Under the pieces are notes generated by a model. The model saw only the letters and a list, made by a program, of their open reading frames with translations, was not told the DNA's origin and did no database searches. From assembly GCF_004421185.1 (NCBI RefSeq), contig NZ_LXQB01000001.1, forward strand, positions 1-55,227: a DNA stretch of 55,227 bases, read 5' to 3'. The position numbers and the translations under genes were made by a program. Source of the stretch: Methylacidiphilum sp. Yel (GTDB taxonomy: Bacteria > Verrucomicrobiota > Verrucomicrobiia > Methylacidiphilales > Methylacidiphilaceae). This document shows positions 1 to 7,458 of this stretch, one piece after another. How positions within the stretch are numbered: position 1 is the first letter of the stretch; each line of letters opens with the position of its first letter.

Positions 1-119
1 CCGATGAGAGTGTCAGGGTCTATCAAAACCTCAACACCCTCATCGGAGAGCTTGCCCTGGCTAAATCTGGTCAGTTATCTCCAGGAATCCCCTGCCTTTA
101 GGCATGGGGAGGATGTCAA
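1..119 (+). repeat. Terminal inverted repeat, left copy (IS200/IS605-type right end)
   Basis: The 119 bases are identical to the reverse complement of 55107-55225. They contain a near-perfect stem (1-12 with 35-46, one mismatch), a CCTGG/CCAGG stem (56-60 with 81-85), and the hairpin CCCC-TGCC-TTTA-GGCA-T-GGGG at 89-109, followed by AGGATGTCAA. That last hairpin is the form seen at right ends of TnpB-encoding IS200/IS605 elements, where it belongs to the omega RNA scaffold. The frame beginning at base 3 is open to a TAG inside the hairpin (97-102 region), so it may be the tail of a tnpB gene cut off by the contig edge. The body of the element is outside the window. The family assignment is inference; the repeat itself is directly visible. 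Confidence 0.85.
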
Positions 120-138
120 ATAAAACTAAATACTAATA

Positions 139-1194
139 CTATAGTATAGAAACAACTCGACACCCGTGGCATGAAAAGCCTGCGCCAAAACTGAACAACC
201 AAAGTTCTTTTTCTATTGGCTGGGATTCAATTCCTTTTTGAAAGGCGAACATAACCGATGGACTGCTCATATTGCCAAAAGCTTTAAGAACTGCCTCGCT
301 CTCTTCGAATTTTCCACTAGGCAAGGCTTTTCTTAATTCGGTCAATACCTCTTTCCCTCCCGGATGAGCAATGAGCCTTTTCGAATCAGTTTGCGCATGC
401 TTTTCAAATCTTTTATAAAGTTCCCATACCGCTTCAGTGGCAAGCACAGGTACCGTTCGATGAAGTTTATTCCGAAGCTTGCCAAAAGCATTTTCGAACC
501 GAAGCTTCTCTCGATTTTTTGGAATATGTAATGAAGAAAAATCTTTGCAATGCCATCCTAAACCCTTTTTCGTATGGTGCCATAGGGTGGTATTGACCCC
601 ATCGGCAAAAATACAAAGGCTAACCAGACATCCTGGATCATCGTCCACATAGAAAGCCGTCGAAGAAAGTTCTACGGCAATGGCAGCAGCATAGCAATCT
701 GGGTTTTCTTTTAGAAAACCTTTGACCGAATACAGCATAGGGAGAGCTGCTCCGCAGCCATGGCCTACGATATCGATTAAAAAACTATCCGGTCGCATTC
801 CCACTTTCTCTGCAATGTGACTGGAAAGGCCTGGACAAAGATAACCCGTGCAGGTACAAACAAAAAGGGCGTCCAGTTCTGTGGCCTTGAGTCCAGATTG
901 ATCCAGCGCAGCTTTGAGGGATTTTGCAGCCAGTGCAGGAGCCAATTTTTCAAAGGCCTTGTTTAAAGCTTCTGCCGACATCTCAAAGACTGACTCGATA
1001 GGGTCCACAGCAAAATACCGGCGTTCAATCCAGCTATCTCCAAGTAGAATTTTTTTTACTAAATCCAAAGAAGCCTCTTTGAGGGTTTTAGCCGCTATAG
1101 ACTGGCTAAAGATTTCCCAGCATTCAGACTGCGTATAACCATGCTCTGGGACCATGGAGCAGATAGATTGAAGTATCATAGTCTCTTTATGCAT
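139..1194 (-). CDS. Type III polyketide synthase (chalcone/stilbene synthase family)
   Basis: 351 aa, the usual length for a type III PKS. These homodimeric ketosynthases condense a starter acyl-CoA with malonyl-CoA units and cyclise the product to a pyrone, resorcinol or similar ring. The catalytic triad is visible: Cys147 in GHGCGAALP, His277 in AHPGG and Asn308 in FGNMSSP. It is the last gene of a minus-strand operon with a flavoprotein and a methyltransferase, the same three activities as the Streptomyces srsABC phenolic-lipid cluster, so a methylated and oxidised polyketide lipid is a reasonable guess. Starter unit and product cannot be read from the sequence. A second in-frame ATG at codon 6 is a possible alternative start. 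The stop codon lies only 19 bases from the contig-end repeat. Confidence 0.9.
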   Translation of the reverse strand: MHKETMILQSICSMVPEHGYTQSECWEIFSQSIAAKTLKEASLDLVKKILLGDSWIERRYFAVDPIESVFEMSAEALNKAFEKLAPALAAKSLKAALDQSGLKATELDALFVCTCTGYLCPGLSSHIAEKVGMRPDSFLIDIVGHGCGAALPMLYSVKGFLKENPDCYAAAIAVELSSTAFYVDDDPGCLVSLCIFADGVNTTLWHHTKKGLGWHCKDFSSLHIPKNREKLRFENAFGKLRNKLHRTVPVLATEAVWELYKRFEKHAQTDSKRLIAHPGGKEVLTELRKALPSGKFEESEAVLKAFGNMSSPSVMFAFQKGIESQPIEKELWLFSFGAGFSCHGCRVVSIL

Positions 1195-1269
1195 AAAATA
1201 TAGTCTAGAAGCGGACAGGAGACTAAACGAATTCTTAGATTTTCCCTGTATTAGTCATTAGTAGTTTGA

Positions 1270-2292
1270 CTAAGGCTCCATGGACCTAGTCAAGGTATAA
1301 AGAAAGGAAGCGATAGGCTTTTTGATCAGCACCGATTGGAGGGGAGATTGTTTAAAAAGAAGAGGGTGCAAGCAAAGGCCAAGGGTTATCCGAAGGGCAA
1401 AGGTCTTTTTCAGTTTTTGGTGGATTTGCCTTAGGGTTTCTGCCCAACTTTTGGAGCCTTGGGCGTAGGCTATGAGGTCATCGAGGGCTAAAGCGGCCGA
1501 TTCCATAGCCATGGCCATACCGTTTCCTAGGAAAGGTGGGAGCACGCCAAAGGCATCTCCCAGGGCTACCATAGGTTCGGACTTAGTCGGTTGGAATCCA
1601 AGAGAAAAAGAAGGAATGGCTACAAAACTCTTTTCCATAAAGTTAGCTTCTTCTAAGTAATGGTAAGGCTTTGCAAGCTGCGATGCATTGAGAAAAGAGG
1701 CAAAGAGTTCTTTTTTAGACGTAACCAAAAATTTCTTATTTTTGAATAACCCACAAAGGTTAACGGTGCCATGCCCGATCTTGCAAAGCCCAACGTAGCC
1801 GTCTTTGGCTGCATACATTTCCAAATCATGTTTTAATTCAATCCCTTGGAGATGCACTTTAAGCCCGATCCATGGTCCACCAATCCGCTGTTTACCGGTA
1901 GCCAAGACAACAGCTTCGTGATAGAGGGTAGTAGGATCGCACCGGGTTTTTGTATACAGACTGCCCCCATGATCCACGAAAAGTTGTGCAAGCTCTGTAT
2001 CTAACCGTTCTCGAGGGGTTAAATACACAGGCAAAGTGAAGCGAAGAAGGGTTGGTTTGCTATCTCCGATCGATAGACTGGCCGATTGAGCCAGCGGAAA
2101 CCGATCGAGGATCGGCATGATTCCTAATTGCTGAATTACCCTTTGAGGCAGCCCTGAAAGGAATTCCCCGCAGACTTTTTTAAGCGGATAATCATTTCTT
2201 TCGTAGACAGCAACTGGGATCTTGTAGCGACGCAGTCCTATGCCCAAAGCTAAGCCAGCTAGTCCTCCGCCAATGATCGTAATGGATTTCAT
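1270..2292 (-). CDS. FAD-dependent oxidoreductase, geranylgeranyl-reductase/monooxygenase type
   Basis: 340 aa. The N-terminus has the dinucleotide-binding motif GGGLAGLALG (residues 8-17), then YERNDYPLKKVCGEFLSG, which is characteristic of the geranylgeranyl reductase-like branch of FAD monooxygenases. The second flavin motif, GDAFGVLPPFLGNGMAMA, is in the C-terminal third. The start codon overlaps the stop of the upstream methyltransferase by 4 bases, so the two are translationally coupled. The polyketide synthase follows 75 bases downstream. By analogy with flavoproteins in type III PKS clusters it probably hydroxylates or reduces the polyketide product; a role in saturating an isoprenoid chain is the alternative. 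Confidence 0.82.
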   Translation of the reverse strand: MKSITIIGGGLAGLALGIGLRRYKIPVAVYERNDYPLKKVCGEFLSGLPQRVIQQLGIMPILDRFPLAQSASLSIGDSKPTLLRFTLPVYLTPRERLDTELAQLFVDHGGSLYTKTRCDPTTLYHEAVVLATGKQRIGGPWIGLKVHLQGIELKHDLEMYAAKDGYVGLCKIGHGTVNLCGLFKNKKFLVTSKKELFASFLNASQLAKPYHYLEEANFMEKSFVAIPSFSLGFQPTKSEPMVALGDAFGVLPPFLGNGMAMAMESAALALDDLIAYAQGSKSWAETLRQIHQKLKKTFALRITLGLCLHPLLFKQSPLQSVLIKKPIASFLYTLTRSMEP

Positions 2293-2969
2293 TTTTTTGT
2301 GGCTTCTAACCGGTAAGCTCCCAAGAGGGTTACATCGATCTTATATTGCCACTGCTTGGAACTGAGATTTAAAAGCTCTGGCAGTTCCAATCCCATAAAC
2401 CCACTCTTGATGCTTAGCCAACCGTCATGAAAGGTTATTTGATTGAGTCCGACTAATCTGAGCAAGAACAGTTCGAAGAGAGAAAGAGAAGAACGGAGTG
2501 GTTCAATACAAAAGAGGCAAAGGGCAGAGAGCTGTACGATCCAATTGCCAATGATAGCCAGTTGGGCAGAGGAAAAATGATGCAGCACCATATTGGCTAG
2601 TATGCCATGGTAGCTTCCTGGGGCAAAGGTGCCAGTGTTAATCAGATCAAAAAGATCGGTTTGAATCCACGGCCAAGGAGCAGGCCAGTATTGTGGCCTA
2701 GGAAACCTATCTATTCCCGTTAGCAACAGATATTTTTGTAACAACGGATCGGCATAAAGGAACCTTCCCATGGACCCATCGCCTGCGCCTATTTCTATAA
2801 AGTTTACTGCTCCCTGTAGAGAGACTATTTGCCGAAGCCTTTTTTTAAACCATACAAAATTTCCCATTATATAATTAATTTTCTTTAGTCCTTTTCTTCC
2901 TTTTTTAGCCAGATAAGAATCATAAGCCAACTCATCCAGGTATTCCTTTTCTTCGAGTTTTCTTTGCAT
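2289..2969 (-). CDS. Class I SAM-dependent methyltransferase of the polyketide operon
   Basis: 226 aa from the chosen ATG. SAM-binding motif I is FIEIGAGDGSMG, motif II lies around TGIDRFPRP, and the post-motif strand is ILANMVLHHF. The reading frame is open further upstream to a TTG at 3014, but that TTG touches its purine tract with no spacing. The ATG at 2969 instead follows GAGAGGGGGG at a suitable distance, so it is preferred. It is the first gene of the operon and overlaps the flavoprotein gene by 4 bases. The likely job is methylation of the polyketide or its oxidised derivative; the substrate is not visible. Confidence 0.78.
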   Translation of the reverse strand: MQRKLEEKEYLDELAYDSYLAKKGRKGLKKINYIMGNFVWFKKRLRQIVSLQGAVNFIEIGAGDGSMGRFLYADPLLQKYLLLTGIDRFPRPQYWPAPWPWIQTDLFDLINTGTFAPGSYHGILANMVLHHFSSAQLAIIGNWIVQLSALCLFCIEPLRSSLSLFELFLLRLVGLNQITFHDGWLSIKSGFMGLELPELLNLSSKQWQYKIDVTLLGAYRLEATKK

Positions 2970-3200
2970 GAAGCCCCCCCTCTCTTTTTTTCCCTCCAAG
3001 ATAGAGCTTGCCAACCTTCTTGAAGTTCTCCTACAAAAAGGAGAGTTTTTGACTCTTCAAAAGAAGGAAGGACTAGAGCTTTCTTTCTCTCTCTCTTTTT
3101 AAAGATATAGCCTAGAGCAAGGAAAAGGAACAGGAAAGATCTTTTGGCAGGCTGTCTATGCTTCTTTTAAAAACTCATAGAAAAAGCAAAACCCAAAAGA

Positions 3201-4289
3201 TCAGCCTTTAGTGTACCATCCTTGAGTTTTTTTCACGATTGCCACAACAGAGAGCATGACGGGAACTTCGATGAGTACGCCGACAACAGTTGCCAGTGCT
3301 GCTCCAGAGTCTAGTCCATAAAGACTGATGGCTGTGGCCACAGCGAGTTCAAAAAAATTACTTGCTCCAATCAGAGCGGAAGGGCCAGCGGCACAGTGAG
3401 CCACTTTGAACTTTCGATTGAGCATATAAGCTAAGGCCGAGTTGAAATAGACCTGCACCAAGATAGGAATAGCAAGGAGCAGAATGACAAGAGGGTTATG
3501 CAGAATGACTTTTCCTTGAAAGCCGAATAGCAAGATAAGGGTTGCCAGCAGGGCAAAGAGGGTAGGATTATGGAGCAGGGAAAGTACCCTATCGAGCTTT
3601 TGCTTCCCTCCCTCTTTAAGAATTCTTGCACGGAGCCATTGACTAAAGAGAAGGGGGATGAGGATATAGAAGATGACTGAGAGCAGTAAAGTGTCCCAGG
3701 GCACGTGGAGGGAAGAAACACCAAGGAGCAACCCAACAATGGGAGCGAAAGCAAACACCATGATAGTATCATTGAGAGCGACTTGGCAGAGGGTAAAGTA
3801 AGGATCCCCAAGACAAAGATGGCTCCAAACAAACACCATTGCTGTGCAGGGGGCTGCGGCCAATAAAATCAGTCCTGCTATGTACGAATCGAGTTGATCG
3901 GGAGGAAGGAACTGGAAAAAGATTTTTTTCAAAAAAAGCCAACCGAAAAAAGCCATGGAGAAGGGTTTAATGGCCCAGTTGACAAGCAGGGTGACAAGCA
4001 TGCCTCGGGTATGGGTTCTTACCCTGTGGAGAACACTAAAATCGATTTTCATGAGCATAGGGATAATCATGAGCCAGACAAAAAAGCCGACGACCAAATT
4101 CACATGCATGAGTTCTATACTTCCAAGGAACTGAAAAAGGCCAGGGAACAATTTCCCTAATCCGATCCCAGCGCCTATACACAGGGCTACCCACAGCGTT
4201 AAATACTTCTCAAAAAACCCAATCCCTTCTTTTTGTTCTAAGGGCTTTTCCACCGTTACTTCAGATTTCATAGCAAATATATTATCCAT
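3201..4289 (-). CDS. acr3: Arsenite efflux permease, ACR3 family
   Basis: About 362 aa with ten hydrophobic segments starting at YLTLWVALCIGAGIG. It exports As(III) across the cytoplasmic membrane using the membrane potential. Family hallmarks are the conserved cysteine in LLAAAPCTAMVFVWS and the glutamate in LIGASNFFELAVA. The frame extends upstream to a TTG at 4379, giving a lysine-rich head unlike the family, so an ATG at 4289 or 4271 is more likely. It is divergent from arsR-arsC and probably repressed from the shared inverted repeat at 4395-4424. ArsC makes arsenite from arsenate, and Acr3 removes it. Confidence 0.93.
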   Translation of the reverse strand: MDNIFAMKSEVTVEKPLEQKEGIGFFEKYLTLWVALCIGAGIGLGKLFPGLFQFLGSIELMHVNLVVGFFVWLMIIPMLMKIDFSVLHRVRTHTRGMLVTLLVNWAIKPFSMAFFGWLFLKKIFFQFLPPDQLDSYIAGLILLAAAPCTAMVFVWSHLCLGDPYFTLCQVALNDTIMVFAFAPIVGLLLGVSSLHVPWDTLLLSVIFYILIPLLFSQWLRARILKEGGKQKLDRVLSLLHNPTLFALLATLILLFGFQGKVILHNPLVILLLAIPILVQVYFNSALAYMLNRKFKVAHCAAGPSALIGASNFFELAVATAISLYGLDSGAALATVVGVLIEVPVMLSVVAIVKKTQGWYTKG

Positions 4290-4394
4290 TTTTCTAAAAA
4301 TATGGAAATATTTTTTTCTTTTTTTCTTAGTTTGTGATCCGCCGTTTTTTTTTTGCTTTTCTGTAGTTTTTAGTAACAATTAGGCTTGAATATT

Positions 4395-4424
4395 ACAATA
4401 GTTCCAATAGAATAAAACTATTGT
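4395..4424. promoter_or_regulatory. Candidate ArsR operator between acr3 and arsR
   Basis: A perfect 9-bp inverted repeat, ACAATAGTT (4395-4403) and AACTATTGT (4416-4424), separated by 12 bases. It lies in the only intergenic space between the divergent acr3 and arsR genes and ends 17 bases before the arsR ATG. ArsR/SmtB dimers bind imperfect 12-2-12-like palindromes in such positions, so one site could control both directions. The role is inferred from position and symmetry. Confidence 0.6.
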
Positions 4425-4441
4425 TCGTTTCACCCTTCGCT

Positions 4442-4810
4442 ATGGATAATAAGACGGCTCTTTTGATTTTAAATGCGCTAGCGCATAAAACTCGGATTGA
4501 GATCTTCAAGCTGCTTATAAAAGCTGGGGCCAAGGGGAGTTGTCCTGGGGAGCTGGCCGAAAAACTGCAAGTGCCCTTGACAACTCTTTCCTTTCATTTG
4601 CATCATTTAAAAAATTCGACGCTTATTGAAGCCACACAGAAAGGCAGGCAGATTGTCTATTGTGCTGATTTTGGAAAGATCGCTGAGTTAATTGGCTATT
4701 TGCTCGAAGACTGTTGCGGCAAAGATGTGGAAGCGTTGATTCAATTCTTCTGTAAAACAAAAGAAAAAGGGGAAAGGCCACTTTCAACTGAAAGGCAGAG
4801 CTGCAGATGA
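4442..4810 (+). CDS. arsR: Arsenic-responsive repressor, ArsR/SmtB family
   Basis: 122 aa winged-helix repressor. The DNA-recognition helix region is PLTTLSFHLHHLKNSTLIEATQ. The classical ELCVC metal site is absent. Instead there are Cys91-Cys92 and Cys104 near the C-terminus (LLEDCCGKD then QFFC), similar to the Acidithiobacillus ferrooxidans-type ArsR, which senses As(III) through C-terminal cysteines. The ATG at 4442 is preferred to a TTG at 4421, which would lie inside the operator repeat. No Shine-Dalgarno is seen before the ATG, so the transcript may be nearly leaderless. The stop overlaps the arsC start by 4 bases. Confidence 0.92.
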   Translation: MDNKTALLILNALAHKTRIEIFKLLIKAGAKGSCPGELAEKLQVPLTTLSFHLHHLKNSTLIEATQKGRQIVYCADFGKIAELIGYLLEDCCGKDVEALIQFFCKTKEKGERPLSTERQSCR

Positions 4811-5241
4811 TGTTCCCATTGCATGTTTTGTTTTTGTGTACAGGCAATTCGGCCCGATCGATCATGGCGGAGGCCATTTTAAACCATTCTAGTGGAGGCC
4901 GTTTCCGCGCCTATAGCGCAGGGAGCAGGCCAAAAGGACTAGTGCATCCCCTTGCTTTGGAAACTCTCCAATCTCATGGAATTTCCATCGATGGACTACG
5001 GAGTAAGCCATTGACTGAGTTTTTGCAAGCCAATGCCCCTGTGATCGATTATGTAGTGACGGTTTGTTCAAGTGCTGCAAAAGAGGCCTGTCCACTTTTT
5101 CCTAAAAAGGCGATTGTTGAACATTGGGATTTGCCAGATCCGGCTGCTGTCGAAGGGGATGTAGGCAAACAAAAAGAAGCTTTCCAAGAAATCTTTGACC
5201 TATTGCATCAGAAAATTCTCCTTTATTTTCTTAGTCGCTAG
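4807..5241 (+). CDS. arsC: Arsenate reductase, low-molecular-weight phosphatase (thioredoxin-linked) type
   Basis: 144 aa. The phosphatase-type active site is LFLCTGNSARS, with nucleophile Cys11 and Arg17. The two shuttle cysteines of the thioredoxin-coupled class are present as Cys87 and Cys95 (VTVCSSAAKEACP), and the general-acid loop is DLPDPA. It reduces arsenate to arsenite in the cytoplasm for export by Acr3. The start is within an ATGATG that overlaps the arsR stop, so translation is coupled and the two genes form one transcript. Confidence 0.94.
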   Translation: MMFPLHVLFLCTGNSARSIMAEAILNHSSGGRFRAYSAGSRPKGLVHPLALETLQSHGISIDGLRSKPLTEFLQANAPVIDYVVTVCSSAAKEACPLFPKKAIVEHWDLPDPAAVEGDVGKQKEAFQEIFDLLHQKILLYFLSR

Positions 5242-5345
5242 GCTCCTTTTGGGTGTGTTTCTTGTTGACCAAACGAAAAATTTCTCGATTCTGAGCTAAT
5301 AAAAAAAATCTATTTTTCAACAAATGGTTTTATAAACTCAGGATC

Positions 5346-6563
5346 GTGAAGATTTTAAAATGGAATTGTTCTCCGAAAAACAAGCCGGGGCTTGTATTAT
5401 CCTTTCCAAGTTCAAGGCTGTTCATCCACTCTTTTTGTCTTTTGTTCTTTTTCCCTCTTTTTTTTTCTCTTTTCGGTAGAAATGCTCCAGAGAATAAAAA
5501 CAAGAAAGATTTAAATAAGAAAGACTTAATTCTTTATTTAATTCCTGTGCCCTGCAACTATCCAACTTGTTCAGCCCAGTGGATCCATGGCAAGATCTCT
5601 CTGAATCAAGAACAAACCGCTCTGCTAGATAAACTTTCTGTCCTCCCGATCGAATCTCCCGACTGGATCGGATGGGTAGAAGGTCGGCACGAAGGAGTCG
5701 GAGTGGGGATCGACTATGTTTGCGATCGACTCATAGTTCAGAAAAAGAAAAAAGGGATCCCTCGACAATTAACCCTTACAAGTGCCTATCCGTTCATAGA
5801 AGCTTGGCTTTTTTGTCGGATTGAAGGCTTAAGAGACATGGCCGTAGGGCTTCGATCAAGGGATTTCAATGGGCAAATACTGGTGGAAGTCTTTGATCTG
5901 GACACAGGCAGAAGGATTAAGGCTGAAGATAAACTGGAAGCAAGCTTTGGGAGGACTGCCTGGGAGCAGCTCCTTAGGGAAGATGTCGATTTTCTGCCCT
6001 ATGTGTTTCATCATGCAGAGGCTAAAGAAGACTATCCTGTTGCGATAGTCGGCAAGGTGGTGGATGACAGAGAACCTGCAAAAAAGACTACTGTAGTGAC
6101 CCTCCTCTTTAAAAGCGGTAAAAGAGCCGAACTAAGGTATCCTGGGGTGTGTCGAAATTTTAAGATAGCCCGGAACGGGACGGCAGGATGGATTCGAGAG
6201 ACTCAAAGTTCAGGGAGTTGGTCTTTCCTCGAATTTTACAAGGCTGGTGACATTTTTTTAAGGATATTTGGCAAATACCCACAATTGATCGACTGGTATT
6301 TTGAAAAGGAAGGCCAAGGAGTAGTGTTTGGTTCGACAGAAAAAAACAAGGCTCCTTTCTATGAACGTTACGATTTGACTCTAGGCAAAAGACTCGATTC
6401 AGAAGAACAACCGGAGTATGACTGGATAGAACTAAAGCCTTGGGCAAAACCTATTGAATCGGAGGGCAAAACGATTTTTTGGTCGACGCAACTGGAGTTA
6501 AAGCCGGGTACTGGCTTGTTTCGATCAGATTCAAAGGAACCTCTTTGGGTTCGACGACAATGA
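5346..6563 (+). CDS. Uncharacterised protein with N-terminal hydrophobic segment
   Basis: 405 aa from a GTG start. I do not recognise a family. A strongly hydrophobic segment at about residues 27-43, rich in Phe and Leu, looks like a signal peptide or membrane anchor after an unusually long N-terminal region; an uncleaved anchor is possible. The rest alternates short beta-like stretches with charged loops (IGWVEGRHEGVGVGIDY; WIELKPWAKP), suggesting a soluble exported beta-rich protein. The last 113 bases overlap the 3' end of the convergent DUF1460 gene. No cofactor or catalytic motif was seen. Confidence 0.7.
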   Translation: MKILKWNCSPKNKPGLVLSFPSSRLFIHSFCLLFFFPLFFSLFGRNAPENKNKKDLNKKDLILYLIPVPCNYPTCSAQWIHGKISLNQEQTALLDKLSVLPIESPDWIGWVEGRHEGVGVGIDYVCDRLIVQKKKKGIPRQLTLTSAYPFIEAWLFCRIEGLRDMAVGLRSRDFNGQILVEVFDLDTGRRIKAEDKLEASFGRTAWEQLLREDVDFLPYVFHHAEAKEDYPVAIVGKVVDDREPAKKTTVVTLLFKSGKRAELRYPGVCRNFKIARNGTAGWIRETQSSGSWSFLEFYKAGDIFLRIFGKYPQLIDWYFEKEGQGVVFGSTEKNKAPFYERYDLTLGKRLDSEEQPEYDWIELKPWAKPIESEGKTIFWSTQLELKPGTGLFRSDSKEPLWVRRQ

Positions 6564-7428
6564 TACCGGCATCACTCGCAATGGAATTTAAATAATCGGA
6601 AAGTCGTTTGTCTATATAGACCTGATGGTGTGTAGAAGAAGCATGGAGGAAATGAAGAATGCCTTGAGAATCCCTGTAGGCGATTCCGACATGGGAAGTA
6701 TAGGAATGGAGATGGTGCGTAGTAATGGCAATAATATCCCCATTTTTGATTTTTGGTTCGATTGCCGGGACGGCGGCTTTGGGGATATGATAGACCGGAA
6801 GGGCTGAGACCCGCTCTTCTATTTTTGCCATAGCGGGCAAAAGAGTCGGGTTATGACGCAGGTAGCGATATTGGTGCCAACCGACTGTCATTTCCCTTAC
6901 CTTCCGGTGGATAGGGACGCCACCAAGGCTTCTTGTCTTATCGACCAAAAGCCCCCTTTTTTGATTATCTACAAAGAGTTCTTCTAAAAAATGGATCCTC
7001 GAAAGATAGCTCCCAGTGCATTCTCCGTTCCGGTACCTTTCAATTTCGATGAGTTTCAGCAAGGTTTCAGGACTCCAATAGCTTTCGTCATAATGGAGCA
7101 TTCGGGCGAAAGCTAAACTGATTTCATAGAATGTCCAGCAATCCATGGCCTGGAAATTTACCGAAGGCGATTCAATCTGATCATCTATTTCAAGGGTATA
7201 ATGCTGGTAAGGAGTACCCACTAAATAAAGACCTATTCGGACGGTTCTTTCACCTAAAGGAAGGGCTGCTAAGCCTTCTTCTTTGGCAAAGCGTAGGAGC
7301 TTCTCAAAGGTATCCATGCCCACGAAGACCCTGGAAAAAGGAAGACAAATCTTTCCATACGCCGGAAAAAGGAGGAGGAAAAGGGAGAAAAGAAAAGGGA
7401 AAATAAGTTTTTTTTGGACCTTTCCCAC
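6451..7428 (-). CDS. DUF1460 protein, N-acetylmuramoyl-alanine amidase-like, exported
   Basis: 325 aa from a GTG start that places a clear signal peptide first (KKLIFPFLFSLFLLLFPAYG). The fold family is DUF1460, an NlpC/P60-like papain-type group that probably cleaves peptidoglycan stems. Visible features are VGTPYQHYTLE, the probable catalytic Cys in AMDCWTFYE, and a later histidine in SYTSHVGIAYRD after KNGDIIAIT. It should act in the periplasm or at the outer envelope. Its 3' end overlaps that of the convergent gene 5346-6563 by 113 bases. Family membership is fairly secure; the substrate is inferred. Confidence 0.83.
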   Translation of the reverse strand: MGKVQKKLIFPFLFSLFLLLFPAYGKICLPFSRVFVGMDTFEKLLRFAKEEGLAALPLGERTVRIGLYLVGTPYQHYTLEIDDQIESPSVNFQAMDCWTFYEISLAFARMLHYDESYWSPETLLKLIEIERYRNGECTGSYLSRIHFLEELFVDNQKRGLLVDKTRSLGGVPIHRKVREMTVGWHQYRYLRHNPTLLPAMAKIEERVSALPVYHIPKAAVPAIEPKIKNGDIIAITTHHLHSYTSHVGIAYRDSQGILHFLHASSTHHQVYIDKRLSDYLNSIASDAGIIVVEPKEVPLNLIETSQYPALTPVASTKKSFCPPIQ

Positions 7429-7458
7429 TCTTACAGCCTATGCCGCTTAGAAAAAATA

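Noticed and set aside
3020-3060. Short inverted repeats with a T run upstream of the polyketide operon
   Set aside because: Stems are only 4-5 bp, and no plus-strand gene ends there, so a terminator is not supported.
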